A stretch of 64,000 bases of DNA from NCBI RefSeq assembly GCF_002901705.1, contig NZ_PPPV01000012.1:1225454-1289453 (forward strand). The letters are read 5' to 3'. The stretch is from Staphylococcus lugdunensis. GTDB taxonomy: Bacteria > Bacillota > Bacilli > Staphylococcales > Staphylococcaceae. The translations under genes were made by a program, and so were the position numbers. The first letter of the stretch is position 1. Every line of letters begins with the position of its first letter. Below are positions 9,101 through 16,920 of this stretch, in pieces. The notes below the pieces were generated by a model that saw only the letters and a list, made by a program, of their open reading frames with translations, made no database searches and was not told where the DNA came from.

Positions 9101-9502
9101 CGCTTTGTATCCACGTGTTTCTTTTTTGTCTTGCGTTGTTGCTTTATCGCTTACAACTTTGTCTTCTTTCGGTGCGGCTGTTGGTGTTATTGCTTCTTTA
9201 TCAGTAACAGCTTTAGCAGTGTTTGGCGCTTCAGAAGTTTTCACTTCATTTTGTTGTGTACTTGCTGCCGGTGGTGCTTCTGTTGCTTTAGCTGTGTCTG
9301 ATTTAGCTACATTAGCAACATGTTCAGCTTGTTGAGCTTTATCAGCACCATGTACTTCAGCTGCTTTAGCAACGCCTGCCGTACCAAAGATTAATAAAGA
9401 TGCTACGGTCACACTCGCTGCACCTAATTTGAATTTACGAATTGAGTATTTATTTTGTTTTATCGGACTCAAACCTAAATTCTTGTTTGATTTGGACTTC
9501 AT
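3146..9502 (-). CDS. Giant LPXTG cell-wall-anchored surface protein with 13 Rib/alpha-like repeats
   Basis: 2118 residues; ATG at 9502 with GGAG 9 bases upstream. A YSIRK/GxxS signal peptide is at residues 19-30, with likely cleavage after AKA near residue 47. An Ala/Thr/Lys-rich linker follows (about 48-150), then a non-repetitive A region (about 150-620) with no firmly recognised fold. Residues about 640-905 resemble MucBP-like modules (VVYKYTNAY, VVAQYANAKFG, LVKYQRQD). Thirteen Rib/alpha-like repeats of about 85 residues span about 910-2015, each with FGTPTTADEV, AVTVPDYPSS, LPNGQTPGT and VTYPDGSKDH. The C-terminus has LPDTG at 2082-2086, a hydrophobic segment and RKRRK, so sortase A should attach it to peptidoglycan. 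It occupies the place of sdrC/D/E in S. aureus but has no SD repeats. A role in adhesion, intercellular accumulation or immune evasion is inferred from the architecture. Confidence 0.93.
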   Translation of the reverse strand: MKSKSNKNLGLSPIKQNKYSIRKFKLGAASVTVASLLIFGTAGVAKAAEVHGADKAQQAEHVANVAKSDTAKATEAPPAASTQQNEVKTSEAPNTAKAVTDKEAITPTAAPKEDKVVSDKATTQDKKETRGYKANNTEPQKGTNAIANTGKHDPRNGQAIPGYGTSSFRDGGNTVSIDGGKITASGHVNVDDRVNTTTGISYDYTLNFKEGAFHEGDTFKIGIKELGEDTRLPKELKADDGTTFAIRDSYKSLYNNPNTNQIPFFSQRNPGTIDEKRSWHLQSRGTFLEGVYKFTKEVEKLKNLHFSFSNKDGLRFPEVTKDKRVTGAILVNDQVIASKDYTVVGQAISPAPVNLNKAVIDTSGDINIDKDGTVKSKWENLRLNTNGKTFTTNTTFTVTLPDTGMNSFEKVGDFNETGVMIVEVASNASNSVANENDVVLKAPKEDPSRIAKVRVESVQPNKLVFKLVSGQLDPNKVYVFLLKNMGVERKVNSTTLNYLSPDKSSISEQGATFEVTKDGQRLTDTYTTTAGVNWNVVGDRTKLNTGASLAFYDVTSRYIDGSGNLLISADPAVEHGLASVDEFNTHNPQPNFNEAQVGNPDNSHATITTTNGSNKKVTDITPPYLIKKDGKYYVFNQYLTKSNYYQNTRTSGTIEHSPVNVVAQYANAKFGTVSVGYEIKDSNEKLKADEVIRDGSAQLTNIVGNQYTVPSDKVPNTIEKDGILYVLSKVPADAPSNATGQIAETPTRVVYKYTNAYVSVTPENPGHPGQPIDPNNPSIVWPRYTDLASLTKSVTRTIKYVDAENTSKVLHAPVIQTVKFTRTPIVNVVNGRIVGYDEDGNGTIDTTSAENAWVPENSGATTWPEQTSPKANELTEQGYHETTTPSVAAVSVNASTISTEVLVKYQRQDKEKYEPTPGQINHDYGTPTTPDEVKNSVKVPGYPTSVGTPTITVDNPNQIPNGQTPGTVVIPVTVTYPDGSKDKTTVTVVTGNPLKDAYEPSTKPINKPFGTPTTADEVKKAVTVPDYPSSKGTPEVTIDDQSKIPNGQTPGTHNVPVTVTYPDGSKDHVNVPVNVGDPDSSRHEPKVTPITKDFGTPTTADDVTKAVIVPDYPSSKGTPTVTVDNPSTLPNGQTPGTYTVPATVTYPDGSKDHVNVPVTVKEQPDKDKYEPKVTPITKGFGTPTTADEVKKAVTVPDYPSSKGTPTVTVDNPSTLPNGQTPGTHNVPVTVTYPDGTKDHVNVPVTVGDPDSSRHEPKVTPITKDFGTPTTTDDVTKAVTVPDYPSSKGTPVVTVDNPSTLPNGQTPGTFTVPATVTYPDGTKDHVDVPVTVKEQPDKDKYEPKVTPVTKDFGTPTTADEVKKAVTVPDYPSSKGTPVVTVDNPSTLPNGQTPGTYTVPATVTYPDGSKDHVNVPVTVKEQPDKDKYEPKVTPITKDFGTPTTADEVKKAVTVPDYPSSKGTPVVTVDNPNTLPDGQTPGTHNVPVTVTYPDGTKDHVDVPVTVKEQPDKDKYEPTTKPITKSFGTPTTADEVQKAVTVPGFPSSKGTPVVTVDNPSTLPNGQTPGTYTVPVTVTYPDGTKDHVNVPVKVGNPDSSKYEPKVTPITKDFGTPTTTDDVTKAVTVPNYPSDKPAPKVSVDDPSTLPNGQTPGTYTVPATVTYPDGSKDHVNVPVTVKEQPDKDKYEPKVTPVTKDFGTPTTADDVTKAVTVPDYPSSKGTPKVSVDNPSTLPNGQTPGTYTVPVTVTYPDGTKDHVDVPVTVKEQPDKDKYEPSTKAITKPFGTPTTADEVKKAVTVPNYPSNKPTPEVSVDDSSKIPDGNTTGTFTVPVTVTYPDGTKDHTNVTVNVGNPDSGNYPPKVTPITKDFGTPTTADDVTKAVTVPDYPSSKGTPTVTVDNPSTLPNGKTPGEYTVPVTVTYPDGSKDHVNVTVKVGNPDSGKYEPKVTPITKDFGTPTTTDDVTKAVTVPNYPSDKPAPKVTVDNPSTLPNGKTPGTVYVPVTVTYPDGSKDHVTVSVTTRPNKPSESVQPVQPNEPVQPAKDATPLVDGNHVTVDTQNHAKTATNQSTLDNKHQAPAKASEQKSLPDTGQKETTNTTLFAGLFAALATAMFVSRKRRKDNK
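3455..6775 (-). repeat. 13-copy tandem repeat array, about 255 bp per unit, inside the surface protein gene
   Basis: Each unit encodes one Rib/alpha-like domain, recognisable by the FGTPTT start. Units end in one of two linker types: KEQPDKDKYEP (long) or GDPDSSRHEP / GNPDSxxYEP (short), giving periods of about 252-258 bp. The outermost copies are most divergent (YGTPTTPDEV at the N-terminal end, VYVPVTVTYPDG with a TTRPNKPSE tail at the C-terminal end). The central copies are almost identical in DNA, as expected for repeats homogenised by recombination. Copy number probably varies between strains and could be wrong in short-read assemblies. Confidence 0.92.
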
Positions 9503-9689
9503 TGATGATCACTCCTTGTTGTTTAAGTCTAAAAGTCACTCTATTAATTATATTATCACCTAAATATATGCCAAACAATACATAATAGAATATTTTTATT
9601 TAATTTTTGATTAATATAGTATACTGTTGTTAACCAATCTATATAAAACTGTTCAAGTCTTCTAAAACAACCATTCCAATATAAAAACA
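9503..9689. promoter_or_regulatory. Promoter region of the surface protein gene
   Basis: AT-rich gap upstream of the leftward surface protein gene, holding its Shine-Dalgarno (AAGGAGTGATC on the minus strand). AT-rich stretches such as the reverse complement of 9601-9630 could carry a -10 box, but no operator was recognised. Confidence 0.35.
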
Positions 9690-9729
9690 CACCCCTAAAA
9701 ATTAGAAATTAAATCTAACTTTTGGGGTG
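9690..9729 (-). terminator. Intrinsic terminator of the FMN reductase operon
   Basis: On the minus strand CACCCCAAAA pairs with TTTTAGGGGTG across a TTAGA/TCTAA inner stem and is followed by a T-rich run. It lies just after the stop of the leftward NADPH-dependent FMN reductase gene. Confidence 0.75.
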
Positions 9730-9757
9730 CGTATCAAAACTGAAATGTTTTGTCTTA

Positions 9758-10324
9758 TTATTTTAAATGTTCGTATGGGCTATTGTTAGCAAATGATACA
9801 ATTTGATCAACAAATAATTTAGCACGTAATTGGAATTCATCATCTTGTAAATAGTATGTACCATCAGCTGCTGTTCCATAATCATGATCGTGTGTTGCAA
9901 TTTGTGTTGGCACTGCAATACCTAGTAAACTGCGTACAATTAAACGTAGATGAGATAATGGTTCTGACGTTAAAATGCCACCACTATTGCCTATTAATCC
10001 AATTGGCTTCATTTTGAAGTGATCCATATTCAAGAAATCTAACGCATTTTTTAAAATACCAGAATAGGAACCATGATACGTTGGTGTGCCTAGAATCATA
10101 AAATCTGCTGCCATAGCTTTTTCTTGTAACACTTTAGCATTTTCTTTGATTGTGTTAGCAGCTTGTGTTGTTCCTGAAAAGTCTAATTGATGTAATGGCT
10201 TTTCTGCTAAATCAAAGATTTCGCATTCTACCTGGTGATTATCAAAAAGCTGTTGTAAGTATTTTGCCAGTGCATTCGTATGAGAATTGACACGTGCACT
10301 ACCCACAATAATTAATCCTTTCAT
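9758..10324 (-). CDS. NADPH-dependent FMN reductase (azoreductase-type flavodoxin-fold protein)
   Basis: 188 residues; the start is ATG 10324, because GGAGTG sits 9 bases upstream, rather than the longer reading from 10336. Flavodoxin-like FMN reductase fold: [19 protein letters not shown] at the N-terminus contains the phosphate-binding SxRxxS/T-type loop, and [19 protein letters not shown] near residues 78-96 is the typical GTPxYxGxxSGxLKNxLD flavin-site segment. Such enzymes reduce FMN, quinones or azo dyes with NADPH in the cytoplasm. The gene follows the Cof-type phosphatase by 15 bp and is probably cotranscribed with it. The same neighbour pair lies beside the sdr locus in S. aureus. 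The physiological substrate is unknown. Confidence 0.88.
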   Translation of the reverse strand: MKGLIIVGSARVNSHTNALAKYLQQLFDNHQVECEIFDLAEKPLHQLDFSGTTQAANTIKENAKVLQEKAMAADFMILGTPTYHGSYSGILKNALDFLNMDHFKMKPIGLIGNSGGILTSEPLSHLRLIVRSLLGIAVPTQIATHDHDYGTAADGTYYLQDDEFQLRAKLFVDQIVSFANNSPYEHLK

Positions 10325-10339
10325 TCTAAAAAACACTCC

Positions 10340-11209
10340 TTATTTATTTTCGCTTTGCAATAATTTCATTATGGCTTTACCTACACCACTTTGTTCATTG
10401 GTGTCTGTTACATATACTGCCGCATCTTTCACTGCTTGTGTGGCATTAGCCATCGCTACTGGATACCCTACACGTTCTAGCATTGACATGTCATTTAAAT
10501 TATCACCAATTGCCATAACATCTGCTAAATCTATACGTAACTGTTCAGCAATCGTTTCTAATGCGATACCTTTTTGTGCATCAGAGTGCGTAATTTCTAA
10601 ATTGCCTCTTGCTGATGATGAAACTGCTAAATTTGGTGATTGTGCTAATAATTGTTCTATCTTAGTTAATTTTTCTAGGTCTGGATTAAATGCTAATATT
10701 TTCATAATAATCTCGCCTGGAATTTCTTCGATATCATCATAATTTTTAACAATGTTAAGCGTACCATTATCGATGCGTTTTTGAATTCCCGCTCTAATCT
10801 TATCGATATCACCTTGTTGACCCGCATGCTTAGCTATATCCATGTATATTTCTAAATCTTTATCTGGATTTTCTGTATAAATCCCTCTATTGGTGTAGAT
10901 TTGATAATACGTATCGTGATCTTTTAACACATTCTGAATGCGCTGTGTTAACTCATGATTAAGATGGGATGTATGCAAAATGTTAAATGTCTCATCTCGT
11001 ACTTCTGCACCATTTAAACAAATAAATGGTACACATAAATCGGTTTCCGCAATTGGTGTACTTGCCTCATAGAAAGCTCGGCCTGTAGCAATCACCACAG
11101 TTACACCTTGTTGTTGCGCATATTTAATTGCTTTAATATTTTCTTCAGAAACTTCATGAGCAGCATTTAGTAGTGTGCCATCCATGTCTGTAGCTATTAA
11201 CTTTATCAT
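10340..11209 (-). CDS. Cof/YidA-type HAD-superfamily phosphatase
   Basis: 289 residues with the HAD motifs of the Cof (IIB cap) subfamily. Motif I IATDMDGTLL at residues 4-13 holds the nucleophilic and acid Asp pair. A motif II-type IATGR is near 40-44, a conserved Lys lies before the final block, and motif IV GDNLNDMSML is near 235-244. Family members dephosphorylate sugar phosphates, FMN or other small phospho-metabolites in the cytoplasm. The gene precedes the FMN reductase by 15 bp on the same strand, which fits a flavin-related role, but this is inference. Length is normal for the family. Confidence 0.88.
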   Translation of the reverse strand: MIKLIATDMDGTLLNAAHEVSEENIKAIKYAQQQGVTVVIATGRAFYEASTPIAETDLCVPFICLNGAEVRDETFNILHTSHLNHELTQRIQNVLKDHDTYYQIYTNRGIYTENPDKDLEIYMDIAKHAGQQGDIDKIRAGIQKRIDNGTLNIVKNYDDIEEIPGEIIMKILAFNPDLEKLTKIEQLLAQSPNLAVSSSARGNLEITHSDAQKGIALETIAEQLRIDLADVMAIGDNLNDMSMLERVGYPVAMANATQAVKDAAVYVTDTNEQSGVGKAIMKLLQSENK

Positions 11210-11332
11210 TCATTAACCTCATTTCATTTTTTGTAGTTAAGTTAATTTATGTTTTATATACTATAAAATGATGTCCAAAAATTGTAAGTATCTCTTACCC
11301 TTCTTATTCTAACAAACTTCACACACTTTGTA

Positions 11333-11821
<489 letters not shown>

Positions 11822-11872
11822 TCACTTGTGATACAATATTCAATATCTATTTTAACATTTGGAGAAGTGATT

Positions 11873-12490
11873 ATGAACAAACCTTTTATTGCGATTGAGG
11901 GGCCAATCGGCGTTGGTAAATCGTCTTTGGCTCATCAATTAAGCCAAACATTTGATTATTATGAAGAAAAAGAAATCGTTGATGAAAATCCATTTTTATC
12001 AGATTTCTATGAAGATATTAGTAAGTGGAGCTTTCAAACTGAAATGTTCTTCTTATGTAACCGATATAAACAATTAAATGATCTTAAAACATTACAACAT
12101 GGTATTGTCAGTGATTATCATATTTATAAAAATAAAATCTTTGCCCGTAATACGCTCAACGCTAGTGAATTCGATAAATTTGAACGTATTTACGACATTA
12201 TTACTGAAGATTTAGTATTACCCAATATGATTATCTTTCTTGATGCTGAGCTAAGTGTGTTGAAACAACGAATTGCGCAAAGACAACGCAGCTTTGAATC
12301 TCATATAGAAGATGATTACTTATTGACATTGCAACAAGAATACCACCACTTTTATGAAACGCTAAAAGCACAGGGTGCTCGCGTTATTCAAATTGATACG
12401 ACACATATCGATTTTGTACATAACCCTGAAGATTATGCTGATATATTAACTCAAATTAAACCTTTGCTAGGAGAATTGACAAATGACTAA
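11873..12490 (+). CDS. Deoxynucleoside kinase (deoxyguanosine-kinase type)
   Basis: 205 residues from ATG 11873 with GGAGAAGTG upstream; a longer in-frame reading from 11687 runs antisense through tadA and is rejected. The P-loop is IEGPIGVGKSSLA at residues 7-19. The substrate-site segment DENPFL is near 39-44, and the ERIYDIITEDLVLPNMIIFLD region plus KQRIAQRQRSFE supply the DRS/lid-like elements of the dCK/dGK family. It phosphorylates deoxynucleosides for dNTP salvage. It overlaps the next kinase gene by 8 bp, so the two are translationally coupled; in related Firmicutes such a pair forms a dGK/dAK heterodimer. Which paralogue takes dG is assigned only by order. Confidence 0.85.
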   Translation: MNKPFIAIEGPIGVGKSSLAHQLSQTFDYYEEKEIVDENPFLSDFYEDISKWSFQTEMFFLCNRYKQLNDLKTLQHGIVSDYHIYKNKIFARNTLNASEFDKFERIYDIITEDLVLPNMIIFLDAELSVLKQRIAQRQRSFESHIEDDYLLTLQQEYHHFYETLKAQGARVIQIDTTHIDFVHNPEDYADILTQIKPLLGELTND

Positions 12491-13157
12491 GACACTTATT
12501 CCTCGAGACGCTGTTATAACAATTGCTGGTACAGTGGGTGTTGGTAAATCCACACTGACACGGGCACTAGCAGATAAACTCAATTTTAAAACGTCCTTTG
12601 AAAATGTCGACCAAAATCCGTATCTTGATAAATTTTATGATGACTTTGAACGTTGGAGTTTTCACCTACAAATCTATTTTTTAGCTGAACGCTTTAAAGA
12701 ACAAAAACGCATGTTTGAATATGGCGGTGGGTTTATACAAGACCGCTCTATTTATGAAGATGTTGATATCTTCGCTAAAATGCATCAAGAACAAGGAACA
12801 ATGAGTCCTGAAGATTTCCAAACTTATTCCGAACTATTTAATGCCATGGTCATGACACCTTATTTTCCTAAACCAGACGTTTTAATTTATTTAGAGTGTA
12901 ACTATGACGAAGTCATTGAACGCATTAAACAACGTGGACGTGATATGGAAATCAACACAGAACCTGATTATTGGAAAAAATTATTTAAACGTTATGAAGA
13001 TTGGATTAATAATTTCAATGCTTGTCCTGTAATCCGAGTCAATATTAATGACTATGATATTCATGAAAATCCAGATTCATTAAATCCTATTATTGAAAAA
13101 ATTGCACATGTTATTCAAACGCATCGTCAAGTAGATACTAGACATTGGACGAATTAA
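12483..13157 (+). CDS. Deoxynucleoside kinase (deoxyadenosine-kinase type)
   Basis: 224 residues. The P-loop IAGTVGVGKSTLTRAL is near residues 14-29. Other family motifs are ENVDQNPYLDKFY near 40-52, the QDRSIYEDVDIFA segment with the DRS catalytic motif near 85-97, and the arginine-rich lid KQRGRDME. This is the dAK/dCK branch of the deoxynucleoside kinase family and works in purine deoxynucleoside salvage. The ATG lies within the last codons of the preceding kinase gene, which indicates coupled expression. Length is typical. Confidence 0.87.
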   Translation: MTKTLIPRDAVITIAGTVGVGKSTLTRALADKLNFKTSFENVDQNPYLDKFYDDFERWSFHLQIYFLAERFKEQKRMFEYGGGFIQDRSIYEDVDIFAKMHQEQGTMSPEDFQTYSELFNAMVMTPYFPKPDVLIYLECNYDEVIERIKQRGRDMEINTEPDYWKKLFKRYEDWINNFNACPVIRVNINDYDIHENPDSLNPIIEKIAHVIQTHRQVDTRHWTN

Positions 13158-13169
13158 GCAAACAAAGTG

Positions 13170-13335
13170 AACAGCCTGGGATAAAATTCCTAGAAAAATA
13201 GGGAGCAGAACTACGAATTCGTAGTCCCGTCCTGGCAAGATTGACTAGGATTGAAAATAGCTTGGTATCAGCGTATTTTCAATCCAGTCAACTACCACCA
13301 ATATAAAGTTCATAGCCTAAAACATAATGATGCCC
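13170..13335. repeat. Intergenic palindromic repeat element (family A, copy 1)
   Basis: The gap between the convergent kinase and HAD genes holds a perfect 14-bp palindrome CTACGAATTCGTAG at 13211-13224, preceded by GGGAGCAGAA. A larger stem pairs GACTAGGATTGAAAATA (13243-13259) with TATTTTCAATCCAGTC (13274-13289). The GGGAGC...TACGAATTC block recurs at 18957-18999 with 16 of 20 bases identical. It may act as a terminator for both flanking genes. Confidence 0.6.
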
Positions 13336-13345
13336 CAAATTTTCT

Positions 13346-14038
13346 TTATTGATGTTTTTCTATAATATCAAAAACTTGTGATGCATCCTCCACAATTACA
13401 TCTGCGTTAGTTAATTCTTCTCGTGTAGCTATACCAGATAACACACCAATTGCTAATCCCAAATGTGCATTGGTAGCAGTCTTCATATCATTATTTGTGT
13501 CTCCTATAATTGTAACCGCTTCTGGTTTCACATCAAAAGCTTCAAATAACGGTGCTAACACTTTTGGGTCTGGTTTTTCTGCTGCATGCGTTTCCGTAGA
13601 AATAACTAAATCAAACAGTTCACTTGAGTTTGTCTCTTCTAAAAACTGAAGTGTTCCCTTTTTCGTATCACTAGTTACAATACCAATTTTATACCCTTTA
13701 ACACGCAACTGCTGAATTGTCTCATAAACACCAGTAATCCAGTTATGTTCAGGTTGACGTTCATCTATTAAACTTTGGCTTGCCGTACGTGTCCATTTAG
13801 AAACATCTTGTCCAGCAAGATCACCAAATGCCGTTATGATTTCATCTAATGAACCTGAACCCATAACCGAACTGGGAACAATAGCATCATCTATAATACC
13901 CAATTGACGATGCGCTGTTTCTTTATGTGCTACTGGGAAAGTTTCTAAAAACTGATCCACCAATCGCAATCCAATTTTTTCCCAACTTTTATCAAATTCA
14001 ATTAACGTACCATCTTTATCAAATAATATCCATTCCAT
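13346..14038 (-). CDS. HAD-superfamily phosphatase (phosphoglycolate-phosphatase-like)
   Basis: 230 residues. The start is ATG 14038 (MEWILFDKDGT), which matches remembered staphylococcal homologues better than the upstream GTG at 14050, although spacing to GGGAGC is long. Motif I ILFDKDGTL is at residues 4-12, motif II IVTSD near 121-125, a motif III lysine near EKPDPKV, and motif IV IIGDTNNDMKTA near 174-185. This layout is typical of subfamily IA phosphatases such as Gph/PpaX. It sits next to ilvE in S. aureus; here the ald-tdcB-permease unit lies between them. Substrate not determined. Confidence 0.87.
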   Translation of the reverse strand: MEWILFDKDGTLIEFDKSWEKIGLRLVDQFLETFPVAHKETAHRQLGIIDDAIVPSSVMGSGSLDEIITAFGDLAGQDVSKWTRTASQSLIDERQPEHNWITGVYETIQQLRVKGYKIGIVTSDTKKGTLQFLEETNSSELFDLVISTETHAAEKPDPKVLAPLFEAFDVKPEAVTIIGDTNNDMKTATNAHLGLAIGVLSGIATREELTNADVIVEDASQVFDIIEKHQ

Positions 14039-14572
14039 ATAATGAGACACGCTCCCAATATGTTATTTATCTAAGTTTATGTCTATTGTAATATAAATAT
14101 GAGGCTCACAACAAAAATATGCTATTTTATTAAGTTACAAAATCTTTGGACTTCCTCGTAATCATCTTAACTATTCAACGCTGTAAAAATTCAACCTAGT
14201 CAACCATCTCTTTATGAATCACGATACCCTTTTGTATTGTAGGAATCCCTCTATTCCATGTAACGATTTAGCTACCTTTTTATCATTCTCACCTTTTTAC
14301 AAAATTTCCGAATTTTACTTAATTAAAAAATAAATCTAATTGAAATAGTTATAAAATAAAAAACATCATATCACTTAGGATTACTTTTTATTTCATCTCA
14401 AAAAATTCTAAGTTCAAATTTATTTTTAGTTTAAAATTACAATTAATCTCAAAATATCAAAGATTCATAATTTTCTTATTTAAAAGAATTTTCACGAACT
14501 AAAATGTATTTATACCTATGTGTATCAAGGAATCGGGCATGTTTAATGTAAAATTACTATATATGAAAGCGT
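14039..14572. other. Long AT-rich intergenic region upstream of ald
   Basis: Very AT-rich sequence between divergent genes. No convincing reading frame, RNA gene or strong hairpin was seen in most of it. The HAD gene promoter must lie near the left end, and the ald promoter and operators, described separately, lie at the right end. Confidence 0.5.
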
Positions 14573-14622
14573 TTGACAAATGGTGCTCTCGCGATGTATA
14601 TTTTTTGTGAAAAAAATCACAA
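14564..14622 (+). promoter_or_regulatory. ald promoter with Rex-type operator and cre-like site
   Basis: A perfect -35 TTGACA at 14573-14578 is followed, 16-18 bases on, by TGTATA/TATATT as a -10 candidate at 14595-14602. TTGTGA-N6-TCACAA at 14605-14622 matches the Rex consensus TTGTGAANNNNTTCACAA with a single mismatch and would overlap the transcription start. TGAAAGCGTTTGACA (14564-14578) resembles a CcpA cre site (TGWAARCGYTWNCW) with one shift near its end and overlaps the -35 box. Control by NADH/NAD ratio and carbon catabolite repression of alanine/threonine catabolism is inferred. Confidence 0.65.
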
Positions 14623-14637
14623 AGGAGCGTTTTAATA

Positions 14638-15756
14638 GTGAAAATTGGAATTGTAAAAGAACTTAAACCCGGAGAAGGTCGTGTCGCTTGTACACCAGAA
14701 AATGCTGAAAAATTAGTAAAAGCTGGTAATCAAGTGATGGTTGAGCATGATGCAGGTGTAGGCTCAGGCTTTTATGATGATGCATATGAAGCTGCTGGTG
14801 CAACAATCGTTACGCATGAAGAATGTTGGACAGCAGACTTGATTGTCAAAGTTAAAGAACCTGATGCAAAAGAATTTAAATTTTTCAAAGAAGGACAAGT
14901 CATCTGGGGCTTCCAACATCTTGCATCATCTAAAGAAACGGTAGAGGCTATGCAAAAAGCAGGTGTCACAGCTATTGGTGGCGAAACAATAGAAAAAGAT
15001 GGTGCTGCACCTTTACTTGCACCTATGAGCGCAATTGCTGGTCGCCGTTCTATGTTAATGGGTGCTTATTATTTAGAAGCTCAACATCAAGGTGAAGGTA
15101 TTCTCATTTCTGGTATAGATGCAATTTCAGGTATTCCATCAGGTAGAGTTGTTATTTTCGGTGGAGGATCAGCTGCAGTAAACGCTGCTACAATCGCTTT
15201 AGGACTACAAGCAGAAGTTACAATTATCGAGCTTAAAGACGAAAGAATTGAATGGTTAGAACAACATTTCAAAGATGATAAAGTTACCGTTGTTAAATCA
15301 ACACAAGAAAATTTAGCTGAACATATTAAAACAGCTGATGTCTTTATTTCAACAATCTTATTACCTGGTCAAAAACCACCAAAATTAGTTACTCGTGACA
15401 TGGTTAAATCAATGAAAACCGGTTCAGTATTAATCGATATCGCTATTGACCAAGGTGGTACGGTTGAAGGTATTCACCCAACAACAATTAGTGATCCTGT
15501 TTATGTAGAAGACGGCGTTGTTCATTATGCCGTGCCAAACCAACCAGGCGCTGTTCCACGTACATCTACTATGGTGCTAGCTGCTGGTAATATTGACTAC
15601 TTAATGGCAATTAGTCAAAAAGGTATCGACCAAGCAATTAAAGATGATGCCGTATTAGCAACAGGCGTTAACATTTATCGTGGTCATGTAACTAACCAAG
15701 GACTTGCAACTTCTCATGATATGACTTATGAAGAACTATCTTCTCTTTTAAAATAA
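14638..15756 (+). CDS. ald: Alanine dehydrogenase
   Basis: 372 residues; GTG start at 14638 with AAAGGAGC about 10 bases upstream. It carries the signatures of NAD-dependent alanine dehydrogenase: KELKPGEGRVACTPENA near residues 8-24 (substrate-binding Arg), the helix around GFQHLASSKETVEAM, GRRSMLMGAYYLE near 131-143, and the NAD-binding GGGSAAVNAATIALGLQAEVTIIE near 175-198. The enzyme interconverts alanine and pyruvate plus ammonia in the cytoplasm, consuming NAD. It leads a three-gene unit with threonine dehydratase and an amino-acid permease. A Rex-type operator in its promoter fits the enzyme's dependence on redox state. Full length for the family. Confidence 0.96.
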   Translation: MKIGIVKELKPGEGRVACTPENAEKLVKAGNQVMVEHDAGVGSGFYDDAYEAAGATIVTHEECWTADLIVKVKEPDAKEFKFFKEGQVIWGFQHLASSKETVEAMQKAGVTAIGGETIEKDGAAPLLAPMSAIAGRRSMLMGAYYLEAQHQGEGILISGIDAISGIPSGRVVIFGGGSAAVNAATIALGLQAEVTIIELKDERIEWLEQHFKDDKVTVVKSTQENLAEHIKTADVFISTILLPGQKPPKLVTRDMVKSMKTGSVLIDIAIDQGGTVEGIHPTTISDPVYVEDGVVHYAVPNQPGAVPRTSTMVLAAGNIDYLMAISQKGIDQAIKDDAVLATGVNIYRGHVTNQGLATSHDMTYEELSSLLK

Positions 15757-15851
15757 AGTACTTTAGCACTTAGTTAACACATTGTATTTAAATCATAGTT
15801 CCAAAATATAATTTTACAAAAATATAACTTAAATTAAAGGATGTTTTATCT

Positions 15852-16892
15852 ATGACGATGAATAGTGAAGTAATAAAAACAGCAGGTTACTGTGATATAC
15901 GTACCATTCAAGAAGCTAAAATGAAATTAAAAGGTATTGCTCGACAAACTCCTCTTATACAATCTATGTATTTAAGTAATAATACAACTGGTGGTAACGT
16001 TTATTTAAAACTAGAAAATATGCAATTTACAGGTTCTTTTAAATATAGAGGTGCTGCTAATAAAGTTATGCATCTTACTGATGAAGAAAAAGCTAAAGGT
16101 ATCATTACAGCATCAGCAGGAAACCATGCGCAAGGTTTAGCTTTAACAGGGAAATTACTTGGCGTTGATGTTACAGTTATTATGCCAGAAGAAGCACCTA
16201 TTTCTAAACAAGAGGCTACACGTGGTTATGGTGCCAAAGTTATTTTAAAAGGTGAAACCTTTAATGACTCTCGATTATATATGGAAGAGTTGGCAAAAGA
16301 AAAAGGAATGACAATCGTACATCCTTATAACGATCCAGAAGTTATGGCTGGTCAAGGTACGATTGGCTTAGAAATCTTAGATGCGATTTGGGATGTTGAT
16401 ACCGTGATTGTTCCAGTTGGTGGCGGCGGTCTTATTTCTGGTGTCGCAACTGCTTTAAAATCATTTAATTCATCTATCCATATTATTGGTGTACAATCCG
16501 AAAATGTTCATGGTATGGCTGAATCAATTAAACAAGGTGAAATCGTTTCACAATATAATGATCATACAATCGCTGATGGCACAGAAGTTGCTATTCCAGG
16601 TGATAAAACATTTGAAATAACAAAAGAATTAGTAGATGAATTTATTTTAGTTTCTGAAGAAGAAATTTCTAATGCGATGAAAACACTTATGCAACGAACC
16701 AAAATTATTACTGAAGGTGCTGGTGCATTACCAACAGCCGCATTACTTAGTGGAAAAATAGACCCTCGCTGGGTTAAAGATAAAAATGTTGTTGCCCTAG
16801 TTTCTGGTGGTAACGTTGACTTAAGTCGTGTATCAAATATTATTGATCACTTATTAAAACCTGCAGATACTAGTAAAGGTGTCGTTGGCTAG
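15852..16892 (+). CDS. tdcB: Catabolic L-threonine dehydratase
   Basis: 346 residues; ATG 15852 with AAAGGA about 10 bases upstream. Fold-type II PLP enzyme: the cofactor lysine is in the TGSFKYRGAANKV segment near residues 57-69, SAGNHAQG near 92-99 holds the substrate loop, and the glycine-rich phosphate loop GGGGLISG is near 192-199. There is no C-terminal ACT regulatory domain, which separates this catabolic type from biosynthetic IlvA (about 420 aa). It deaminates threonine (and serine) to 2-oxobutyrate (pyruvate) and ammonia. It is 95 bp behind ald, with no terminator between, so it is probably the second gene of the operon. Confidence 0.93.
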   Translation: MTMNSEVIKTAGYCDIRTIQEAKMKLKGIARQTPLIQSMYLSNNTTGGNVYLKLENMQFTGSFKYRGAANKVMHLTDEEKAKGIITASAGNHAQGLALTGKLLGVDVTVIMPEEAPISKQEATRGYGAKVILKGETFNDSRLYMEELAKEKGMTIVHPYNDPEVMAGQGTIGLEILDAIWDVDTVIVPVGGGGLISGVATALKSFNSSIHIIGVQSENVHGMAESIKQGEIVSQYNDHTIADGTEVAIPGDKTFEITKELVDEFILVSEEEISNAMKTLMQRTKIITEGAGALPTAALLSGKIDPRWVKDKNVVALVSGGNVDLSRVSNIIDHLLKPADTSKGVVG

Positions 16893-16920
16893 TTCAATCC
16901 CGTAAATTGGAGGTCGCACC

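Noticed and set aside
8861..9335. Two overlapping 138-146 aa plus-strand frames opposite the surface protein N-terminus
   Set aside because: Antisense to a signal peptide and Ala/Thr-rich coding region, with no start signals; composition reflects the complement of biased codons.
3146..9502. Sdr-family (SD repeat) protein
   Set aside because: Position fits, but there are no Ser-Asp dipeptide repeats; the repeats are Rib/alpha-like.
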